From positions 1-6,503 of the forward strand of contig JALVMZ010000122.1 in NCBI GenBank assembly GCA_027032655.1: a DNA stretch of 6,503 bases. Direction: 5' to 3'. Positions within the stretch are counted from its first letter, which is position 1, and each line of letters opens with the position of its first letter. The translations under genes and the position numbers were made by a program. This document shows, piece by piece, positions 1 through 6,255 of the stretch. Source of the DNA: Desulfobacteraceae bacterium. Lineage in GTDB: Bacteria; Desulfobacterota; DSM-4660; Desulfatiglandales; JALVMZ01. Under the pieces are notes generated by a model. That model saw only the letters and a program-made list of their open reading frames with translations, was not told the DNA's origin and did no database searches.

Positions 1-646
1 GTAACACCCCCCGCCATCTTCCATGTTTTAGAAGTTCCCTTACCCTTTCATAGTCCTCTGTTCTTTTGATAAAAAATGTCCCCCTACCTCCACCTTTTTT
101 GATATCAAGGAGACGAATCACAAATGATCCACCAATTGTATTTTTCCAGTGTTCATAATCCCTCTGATACAACTTGTTATAAGAACACAAAAGGCATGGA
201 ATTTTAGGAAGACCAAGTGCATTAACAAGATTCTGAAAAAACATCCTATCTCCCAGTCTTATTCTCAATGACTCGGGGTTTGAAATCAACTTCCAGCCCT
301 TAATCTTTGCAAGAAGCTCAATGTCCTTATAGCTCTGATAAAGCAATAAGTATCTGTCCCCATCCAGTCTGTTTATATAATCAATGATTAGTTTATCATG
401 AAGTATATCAGATGAAGTGGGGCTTTTGACGCCATATTCTGCCCCCATCTCTTCCATAAGGGATATTACCTCTGCATGGGTTCTGATGACATCAAGGTCG
501 GATGTGTTTTTATAGCAGGCAATATGATATGGAGAAATAAAATATGCTGGGGTTATTCTCGAAAAGGCTGTAATACCAATCCCTACAAATGAGCCATGTA
601 TGGTCTTAAATAGCCTTATGGCATCATCTAAATCCCTAAGTAGCAT
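1..646 (-). CDS. Putative ATP-grasp-fold protein of unassigned family, N-terminal part (3' end outside the window)
   Basis: An open frame of 215 codons from ATG 646 running off the left edge without a stop. The start is well constrained: an in-frame TGA lies at 659-661 and no other usual start codon falls between. A weak GGAA sits 5 nt upstream, and the gene overlaps dppF by 19 nt, suggesting coupling. Residues 1-120 form a mixed domain (for example YFISPYHIACYKNTSDLDVI, 35-54) that I do not recognise. Residues 122-150 (NPESLRIRL ... FFQNLVNALGLPKIP) look like the entry to an ATP-grasp domain. FVIRLLDIKKGGGRGTFFI (175-193) looks like the strand and glycine-rich ATP lid. The catalytic half with Mg-binding Glu/Asn would lie beyond the edge. 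Expected chemistry is ATP-dependent acyl-phosphate ligation, but substrates are unknown. The frame is certain; the fold is a motif-based inference. Confidence 0.75.
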   Translation of the reverse strand, partial: MLLRDLDDAIRLFKTIHGSFVGIGITAFSRITPAYFISPYHIACYKNTSDLDVIRTHAEVISLMEEMGAEYGVKSPTSSDILHDKLIIDYINRLDGDRYLLLYQSYKDIELLAKIKGWKLISNPESLRIRLGDRMFFQNLVNALGLPKIPCLLCSYNKLYQRDYEHWKNTIGGSFVIRLLDIKKGGGRGTFFIKRTEDYERVRELLKHGRWRGVL

Positions 647-1662
647 TTCTTTTCCGATTCAATGAGCTCTGATGGGGATTCAGGATAAAAACATGCAACC
701 ATATGACCATCCTCAATATTTTTCAGTTCGGGAATATTCTTTGAGCAAATCTCAGGCTCTGCTTTCCTGCATCTTGTATAGAACGGACAGGATGAATCTC
801 CTCTAAAATCCCTTTCAGGCTCAAGCAGGGTATTATATTTCTTTAAATCTTCGCATCTTCCAAACCTGGGGATGGCATCCATCAGGGCCTGGGTATATGG
901 ATGAGAGGGGGTCTTAATTATCTGCTCAGAGGTTCCCAGTTCCATCAGATTTCCCCTGTAAATCACCCCAATTCTATTACAAAGATACCTTGCGGATGCA
1001 AGGCTGTGAGTAATAAACAGAATTGTTACATTGAACCTCTTTCTCATATCGAGAAGGATATTGAATATCTGTGCAGAATAAGAGGCATCCAGCATCGATG
1101 TGGGCTCATCTGCCACAATAAGTTCGGGGTCAAGGACCATTGCCCTTGCAATGGCAACCCTTTGCCTCTGCCCCCCGCTCAGTTGATGAGGGAAACGATG
1201 CATGATATCTTCAGGGGGAGTAAGTCCAACCATCTTCATGGTCTCAATTACCTTACTGACCCTGTCTATTCCTCTATCTATTTTATGGACTACAAGGGGT
1301 TCGGAAATACTTTCAAAAATGGACAGTTGTGGATTCAATGACTGATACGGATCCTGAAAAATCATCTGAACCCTTCTTCTGTAATCCTTTAGTTCCCTGC
1401 CTTTTAATCCGGTAACATCCCTTCCATCAAGATAGATAGTCCCTTCATCAGGTCTTTCAAGAGCAACAATCATCCTTCCGATGGTGGTCTTCCCACTTCC
1501 ACTTTCACCCACAAGTCCAAATATCTCACCCCTTTTAAGCGAAAATGAGACCCTGTTTACTGCAATTATCTTTTCTGTGGAGCTCTTAAAAAATCTTCCC
1601 TTTCTTGTATAAACCCTGGATATCCTTAAAACCTTTAATATCTCCTCAGAGTCAAATTGCAT
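628..1662 (-). CDS. dppF: ABC importer ATPase, DppF/OppF type
   Basis: A 344-residue cytoplasmic ATPase, partner of the DppD-type subunit. Landmarks are Walker A GESGSGKT (52-59), Q-loop Gln103 in MIFQDPYQSLNP (100-111, typical of the F subunit), signature LSGGQRQR (161-168), Walker B LIVADEP (181-187), D-loop SMLD (189-192) and H-loop His219. The residue after that His is Ser (ITHS) where relatives usually have Asp. The C-terminal extension begins at TPSHPYTQAL (251-260) and carries Cys292, 298, 306 and 324 in the family pattern (CPF..RC ... IC ... VAC). A tail of about 15 residues rich in Ser, Glu and Lys follows. It starts 3 nt after the dppD stop, in the same frame, with GAGGG 7 nt upstream. 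Its last 19 bases overlap the next gene. Confidence 0.95.
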   Translation of the reverse strand: MQFDSEEILKVLRISRVYTRKGRFFKSSTEKIIAVNRVSFSLKRGEIFGLVGESGSGKTTIGRMIVALERPDEGTIYLDGRDVTGLKGRELKDYRRRVQMIFQDPYQSLNPQLSIFESISEPLVVHKIDRGIDRVSKVIETMKMVGLTPPEDIMHRFPHQLSGGQRQRVAIARAMVLDPELIVADEPTSMLDASYSAQIFNILLDMRKRFNVTILFITHSLASARYLCNRIGVIYRGNLMELGTSEQIIKTPSHPYTQALMDAIPRFGRCEDLKKYNTLLEPERDFRGDSSCPFYTRCRKAEPEICSKNIPELKNIEDGHMVACFYPESPSELIESEKKCYLGI

Positions 1663-1665
1663 ATC

Positions 1666-2622
1666 TTATCCCTCACACTGATAACACGAAACAAGATGTT
1701 CCGGGGATATTCTCAACCACTGTGGTCTTTCATGCTTACATGCCCTCTCCGCAAGGGGACATCTGTCACAGAACCTGCATCCTTGAGGTGGCGAAATCAG
1801 ATTACAGGTCTCTCCCGGGATGGACTCAAGTTTCCGGCTCTCATCAAGGGTTGGAAAGGATGATAATAATGCTCTGGTATATGGGTGAATGGGATTCAGG
1901 AGCACATTTTGTGATGTGCCATATTCAACCATCTGTCCCGCATACATTACTGCTATCTTATTGCATACATCTCCCACTATGGAAATATCATGGGAGATAA
2001 AGATTATGCTCAGATTTAATTCCTTCTGCAATCGCTTTATCTCTTCCAGTATCTGATGTTGAACTATCACATCAAGTGCGGTTGTGGGCTCATCTGCAAT
2101 AATAAGTGAAGGATAGCATGAAAGTGCCATGGCTATTATTGCCCTCTGCCTCATGCCCCCACTGTATTGATGGGGATAATCGGAGATTCTGCTCTCAGGA
2201 ATGCCTACAAGTCTGAAGAGCTCCTTTACCCTTTCAATGGCTTCCTCCTTTTTCATGTCAGGATAGTGGGTTAGAATTGCTTCAATTATCTGATCCCCCA
2301 CCCTGTGGACAGGATTCAGCGCATTCATGGCAGACTGAAATATCATTGATATTCTCTTCCACCTGATCTCTCTTATCTGCTCTTCACTCATATTTACCAG
2401 TTCCATCCCATCAAACAGGATACTACCACTGGTTATCCCACCATTTGGAGGCAAGAGCCCCATAAGTGCCATTCCTATTGTGGTCTTTCCACAACCTGAC
2501 TCTCCTACAAAGCCAAGGGACTCACCTCTATCAAGAGTAAATGAGACTCCCTCCACCGCCTTTACTCTGCCCTTTCTTGTCCTGTATTCAATGTTAAGCC
2601 CTTTTACTTCCAGAAGCGACAT
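1666..2622 (-). CDS. dppD: ABC importer ATPase, DppD/OppD type
   Basis: A 318-residue cytoplasmic ATPase, one of two that power the importer. It carries Walker A GESGCGKT (40-47), Q-loop Gln96, signature SGGMRQR (154-160), Walker B LIIADEP (173-179), D-loop TALD (181-184) and H-loop His211 (FISHD). The C-terminal extension of this transporter class follows, starting at NPIHPYTRAL (243-252). It contains six cysteines: 282, 285, 288, 295, 313 and 316. Cys282, 288, 295 and 313 occupy the usual family positions; 285 and 316 are extra. The gene starts 2 nt after the dppC stop. A strong AAGGGAGG (2639-2646) lies 16 nt before the ATG, further than normal, so translation is likely helped by coupling. 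It is distinguished from the DppF type by its SGGMRQR signature and by its order before the second ATPase. Confidence 0.95.
   Translation of the reverse strand: MSLLEVKGLNIEYRTRKGRVKAVEGVSFTLDRGESLGFVGESGCGKTTIGMALMGLLPPNGGITSGSILFDGMELVNMSEEQIREIRWKRISMIFQSAMNALNPVHRVGDQIIEAILTHYPDMKKEEAIERVKELFRLVGIPESRISDYPHQYSGGMRQRAIIAMALSCYPSLIIADEPTTALDVIVQHQILEEIKRLQKELNLSIIFISHDISIVGDVCNKIAVMYAGQMVEYGTSQNVLLNPIHPYTRALLSSFPTLDESRKLESIPGETCNLISPPQGCRFCDRCPLAERACKHERPQWLRISPEHLVSCYQCEG
1670..1674 (-). promoter_or_regulatory. Shine-Dalgarno site of dppF
   Basis: GAGGG on the minus strand, 7 nt before the ATG at 1662, embedded in the last two sense codons of dppD. Spacing is normal and supports the chosen dppF start. 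Confidence 0.6.
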
Positions 2623-2624
2623 AC

Positions 2625-3554
2625 TTAAATAGATTGATCCTCCCTTCTAAGTCTTGGATCCAGCACCTCATCCATTGCCCTTCCTATCATGTAAAATGAA
2701 AGGGTTATAAGGGAGATACACATTCCTGGTGGAATTAACCAGTAAGGGGCATTAAACATATGGCCTGTCTTCCACACCCACTGGAGCATCATACCCCAGC
2801 TCACCGTTCCAGGGTCTCCAAAACCCAGAAATGCAAGGGCAGCCTCAATTATTATGGCTGATGTTACCCTGAATGTCATGTAAAGAAATGAAAGGGGCAG
2901 CACATTGGGCATGATATGCCTGAAAATAATACGCAGATGTGATGCACCTGCCACTCTGGCTGCATCTATAAATGGTCTCTGTTTTAATGACAGGGTCTGG
3001 GCCCTGATCACCCTGCTCACACCTGGCCACCTGAAAAGGGCAATAATAAGCACAATAATCCATATATTCAACTGGCCGAAAAGGGATGATAGAATAAGCA
3101 CCACAAGCAAAGTGGGAAGAACCATTATCATATCTGCAAACCGCATGAGAAGCACATCTGTTATTCCACCCATATAGCCAGCTATCATCCCGATTGCAGT
3201 TCCAAGAAATATGCTCATAAATGCAGCAGATATCCCCACCATGAACGCCACCCGTGCGCCTGCCAATAACTGACTCAGTATGTCCCTTCCCATAAAATCG
3301 GTGCCGAGCCAGTGTCTAAGGCTTGGTCCTGAAGTGGACTGTATCTCAGGATCAACCCCTGTCATGGGATTATACATGGGATCCAGCTTTGGAGGAATAA
3401 AGCTAAGCAGTGCCATAAGGGCAAACATTGCAAGCAGGATTATACCAATCTTGCCAATGGGATTCTCTATAAATATACTCCATCCCTCCTTAATCGATCT
3501 CAACCATCTGAGGGTAAATGATCTTGAAACTCCCATTGTAAGTTCTGCTGCCAT
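2625..3554 (-). CDS. dppC: ABC importer permease, DppC/OppC type
   Basis: A 309-residue inner-membrane subunit pairing with the DppB-type protein. The order is typical: a cytoplasmic N-terminus, a first membrane segment (about 35-53), then the family signature HWLGTDFMGRDILSQLLAGAR (81-101), which precedes the main permease domain. Membrane segments follow near 103-127, 140-159, 162-175, 220-243 and 273-291. The EAA-type coupling loop spans about 195-220 (FIDAARVAGAS ... PNVLP), followed by ALAFLGFGDPGTVSWG (239-254) and the C-terminal DEVLDPRLR (295-303), both standard for OppC/DppC. The ATG lies 4 nt after the dppB stop; AAGG at 3565-3568 is 10 nt upstream and may serve as the ribosome site. 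Met7 is a possible but less likely alternative start. Length is normal for the family and nothing is missing. Confidence 0.95.
   Translation of the reverse strand: MAAELTMGVSRSFTLRWLRSIKEGWSIFIENPIGKIGIILLAMFALMALLSFIPPKLDPMYNPMTGVDPEIQSTSGPSLRHWLGTDFMGRDILSQLLAGARVAFMVGISAAFMSIFLGTAIGMIAGYMGGITDVLLMRFADMIMVLPTLLVVLILSSLFGQLNIWIIVLIIALFRWPGVSRVIRAQTLSLKQRPFIDAARVAGASHLRIIFRHIMPNVLPLSFLYMTFRVTSAIIIEAALAFLGFGDPGTVSWGMMLQWVWKTGHMFNAPYWLIPPGMCISLITLSFYMIGRAMDEVLDPRLRREDQSI
2639..2646 (-). promoter_or_regulatory. Possible distant Shine-Dalgarno for dppD
   Basis: AAGGGAGG on the minus strand inside the last codons of dppC, ending 16 nt before the dppD ATG. Sequence quality is high but spacing is long, and part of the pattern is dictated by the dppC codons for RREDQ. 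A role in keeping ribosomes loaded across the 2-nt dppC-dppD junction is possible but not certain. Confidence 0.35.
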
Positions 3555-3558
3555 AGAC

Positions 3559-4536
3559 CTAATACCTTATCCTTGGATCAAGATATGCATACAGGATATC
3601 CACCACCATGTTTGCAATCAATACCACAAGAGCTATAAGCAGAAATGATGCCTGGGCCAGGGGGTAATCATTATGACTCACAGAGAAGACAAGCTCCCGC
3701 CCTATCCCGGGCCATGTAAACACGGTCTCTGTCAGTGCACCACCATTTATAGAAAAGGCAAGGCTAAGCCCCACACTTGTAATTACAGGAAGTGCTGCAT
3801 TTGGTGCAGCATGACGATTTCGGATGACCTTGTCTGATAATCCCTTTGCCCTGGCGGTAAGAATATAGTCCTCCTTTAATGTATCCAGCATACTGCTCCT
3901 CATAAGGAGAAGATAGGCACCAAAGTGTATCAGAAACAATGTCCCCAGTGGTAAAACCATATGATACGCTATATCCAGGGCTTTCCTTATTATCCCCGCC
4001 TCAGGATCCAGCCACACCTCCTCTGATATCATGCCATTTATGGGAAACCAGCCCAGCTTATAAGAGAATATCCATATCAGTATAAGGGCAAGCCACGGTA
4101 AAAACAGGGTGTGTGTTACAAGGGAACCTATGGTTAAAAACAGGTCCAGCTTTTTTCCCTTATGCCATGATGCTATTTTGCCCCATGATATGCCCACAAA
4201 TGCAGATAGAATAATGGATGTGGTAAATAGGAGTATGGTATTGGGCAGCCTATCCCATATTATATTTACAACAGGTTCACCATAGTGAAATGAGTATCCG
4301 AACTCACCCTTAAAAAAATTTTTGATATAGATGAGATACTGCTCCCATATGGGTCTATCCAGCCCCAGTTGTTCAATGAGATGCTCTGCCTCCTCAGGAG
4401 ACAGAGAAGGATCCACCATCCTTGATATGGGATCCCCAGGGGCAAGCCTGAACAGCAAGAAAAGTGCCGTAAGTATTATAAAGAATATTACTGTTATCTG
4501 TATGAGTCTGAGCCCTATAAACCTTTTAAGTTCCAT
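3559..4536 (-). CDS. dppB: ABC importer permease, DppB/OppB type
   Basis: A 325-residue inner-membrane subunit; with the DppC-type partner it forms the translocation pore. Visible features are the N-terminal membrane segment (about 12-30) ending in the family hallmark LFRLAPGDP (28-36), a periplasmic loop with EEAEHLIEQLGLDRPIWEQY (48-67), and further membrane segments near 99-118, 132-157, 193-212, 250-268 and 296-316. The cytoplasmic coupling (EAA-type) loop runs around 222-250 with ARAKGL (228-233), and is the part expected to dock on an ATPase. The C-terminus ends with the typical YLDPRIRY. The gene begins 12 nt after the binding-protein stop, in the same reading frame, and no recognisable Shine-Dalgarno lies in front of the ATG, so translation is probably coupled to the gene before. 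No better in-frame start is visible. Confidence 0.95.
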   Translation of the reverse strand: MELKRFIGLRLIQITVIFFIILTALFLLFRLAPGDPISRMVDPSLSPEEAEHLIEQLGLDRPIWEQYLIYIKNFFKGEFGYSFHYGEPVVNIIWDRLPNTILLFTTSIILSAFVGISWGKIASWHKGKKLDLFLTIGSLVTHTLFLPWLALILIWIFSYKLGWFPINGMISEEVWLDPEAGIIRKALDIAYHMVLPLGTLFLIHFGAYLLLMRSSMLDTLKEDYILTARAKGLSDKVIRNRHAAPNAALPVITSVGLSLAFSINGGALTETVFTWPGIGRELVFSVSHNDYPLAQASFLLIALVVLIANMVVDILYAYLDPRIRY

Positions 4537-4548
4537 ATCGGATGTAAT

Positions 4549-6255
4549 CTATTTTGGCTTCACCATCAAAAAAGACCAGATATTTCCAACTCCCCCAAGC
4601 ATCCTGACCCAGCCAGAAAATCTATCAGTTCTTACCCCCTCAATAAGACCAGGATTGTAAAGGGGGATATAGGGTATATCATCCATTATTATCTTTTGCA
4701 TCTTGCATATAAGTTCCTTTCGTTTTTTTACATTCATCTCAGATGCGGATAGGTCAGATAGCTTATCAAACTCTGGATTTCGGTAACCACTCATATTCCA
4801 TCCCCTTGGTCTATCATTCCTTGAGTGAAAGAAATTTCTGATATAATCTGGATCAAGGGATAATCTTCCATAGCCCAGGATAAACATATCAAAATCATGC
4901 CTGTATTTCACCTGCTCAATCAATGAGCTGAATGCCATTGGCTTGGAATATGCGGGCATCCCCAGCATCCTGAGCCATTCCTGGATCATCATGCCTGACA
5001 TTGCCCTGTTTGGATCATAATCTGCCGGTGGAGTAAGGATGGTAAATCTTTTCATTATATTTCCATCTGGAAGCTTAAACCCCCTGGCATTCTGAATCTC
5101 TCCCTTATGATTTACAGGAGGAATATCCCAACCGTAACCTGCATCTTTAAGTATTCTGTATGCCTTTCTTATTCGCTCTGAAGTTCCGAGCCCTCTCCCA
5201 TACTCTGGGGGTGGATAAGGACACTGCCAGAATCTATTTCCAGGGGGAATAATGGAATCCATCCTGATTCCATGCCCCTGGAGAATCCTTCTAACAATAA
5301 AATCCTTATCAATCATTGTGGCCACTGCATGTCTGAAATGTTTATCATTAAAAGGAGCCTTTCTCAGATTAAACCCCAGATAATAAAGAGCACTCTTTTC
5401 ACTTGAAATGAGTTTTATCTTCCTGTTTTTTGTAAGATCTGGTATGTATCCGGGCTGGATATTCCACCAGAACATATCAATGGTTCCCTTCTGGAGCGCA
5501 AGTATGGCAGCATCAGCAGTGCCGAATATCTTAAATATTATACCCTTGATATATGGACCAAGTGCTCTGCCATGAATCTTCTTCTCTTTTAAGAAGAAAT
5601 ATGGATTACTTTTCAGAAATATGTATGCCCCTTTCCTCCACTCAGATAGTATAAAAGGCCCGCAACCTACTGGTTTTTCAATCTTGGTATTCAGGATATA
5701 GGTCAGGGGCTTTTCTGCCTTCATGGATTCCTTAAGACTCTTCTTCCATTCCCTCTCATGCACAATGGGAGTTACAAGGGATCTGGTAAGGAATATGGCC
5801 TTTGGTTCACTCAGATAGAACCTCACTGTCTTATTATCAGGGGTCTCTATTCTTTTAATGAACTTCCATTTTGAATATATCCTTGGAACTTTGAGCCTTT
5901 TTATTAACTCTCCAGTAAAAGCAACATCCCTTGATGTTACCTCATCCCCATTGGACCATTTAGCTGATCTCAGTTTCACCTCATAGCAAAGCTCCTCTTT
6001 ATTATACTTTGGCTCTGATTCTGCAAGCCAGGGCAGCAGGGTAAGGTTATCAGGCTCTCTTATATAAAGGGGTTGATATATCTGGCTTAATACCTTTTTT
6101 GACCATGTATCACTTGCAAGCCAGATGTTAAGTGTCTTTGGTTCCTGAAGCAATCCCACCTTTAATATCCCCCCTGAAAACACATCTCCTGGACCAATAA
6201 TTAAAAAAGAGATTATTAGGCTTAAAACTAAAAATACCCTTCCAGTTCTTTCCAT
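4549..6255 (-). CDS. Periplasmic substrate-binding protein of a peptide-type ABC importer (SBP family 5)
   Basis: A 568-residue protein that captures the ligand in the periplasm and delivers it to the permease encoded just downstream. Residues 1-27 form a signal peptide: a short basic start (MERTGR), a hydrophobic core (about 7-20), and a likely cut near VFS-GG. There is no lipobox Cys, so it should be soluble. Family-5 landmarks are the mature start with LKVG and TLN (31-43), the AKWSNGDEVTSRDVAF block (98-113), PVGCGPF (195-201), LGFNLRKAPFND with HFRHAV (293-311), and a C-terminal DDIPYIPLYNP (525-535). It is slightly longer than E. coli DppA or OppA. The ATG is supported by AAAGGAGA 7 nt upstream, and it overlaps the preceding ligase stop by one base. 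The ligand cannot be read from sequence; di- or oligopeptides, glutathione-like thiols and metal chelates are all possible for this family. Confidence 0.93.
   Translation of the reverse strand: MERTGRVFLVLSLIISFLIIGPGDVFSGGILKVGLLQEPKTLNIWLASDTWSKKVLSQIYQPLYIREPDNLTLLPWLAESEPKYNKEELCYEVKLRSAKWSNGDEVTSRDVAFTGELIKRLKVPRIYSKWKFIKRIETPDNKTVRFYLSEPKAIFLTRSLVTPIVHEREWKKSLKESMKAEKPLTYILNTKIEKPVGCGPFILSEWRKGAYIFLKSNPYFFLKEKKIHGRALGPYIKGIIFKIFGTADAAILALQKGTIDMFWWNIQPGYIPDLTKNRKIKLISSEKSALYYLGFNLRKAPFNDKHFRHAVATMIDKDFIVRRILQGHGIRMDSIIPPGNRFWQCPYPPPEYGRGLGTSERIRKAYRILKDAGYGWDIPPVNHKGEIQNARGFKLPDGNIMKRFTILTPPADYDPNRAMSGMMIQEWLRMLGMPAYSKPMAFSSLIEQVKYRHDFDMFILGYGRLSLDPDYIRNFFHSRNDRPRGWNMSGYRNPEFDKLSDLSASEMNVKKRKELICKMQKIIMDDIPYIPLYNPGLIEGVRTDRFSGWVRMLGGVGNIWSFLMVKPK

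Noticed and set aside
628..646. Overlap of dppF with the next gene read as a sequencing frameshift
   Set aside because: dppF is complete with a normal family C-terminus, and the downstream frame has its own start and an unrelated sequence; short overlaps are normal in such compact operons.
901..1341. Plus-strand open frame of 146 codons inside dppF
   Set aside because: It lies wholly opposite a convincing ATPase, its translation has no recognisable family features, and it is a reverse-complement shadow of conserved motifs.
1605..2000. Plus-strand open frames of 131 and 68 codons across the dppD/dppF junction
   Set aside because: Both are opposite well-supported ATPase genes and show no domain pattern; they arise from the codon composition of the other strand.
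2845..3063. 72-codon minus-strand frame within dppC
   Set aside because: It is an alternate frame of a strongly conserved permease, has no ribosome site that I see, and has an incoherent Cys-rich translation.
3280..3648. Plus-strand open frames opposite dppC and dppB (2905-3177, 3280-3648, 4331-4660)
   Set aside because: All overlap intact permease or binding-protein genes and carry no recognisable protein features.
5658..5670. Cys198 in the PVGCGPF motif of the binding protein as an unusual substitution
   Set aside because: Cys is, as far as I recall, an accepted alternative to Thr at this position in family-5 binding proteins, so it is not evidence of altered function.
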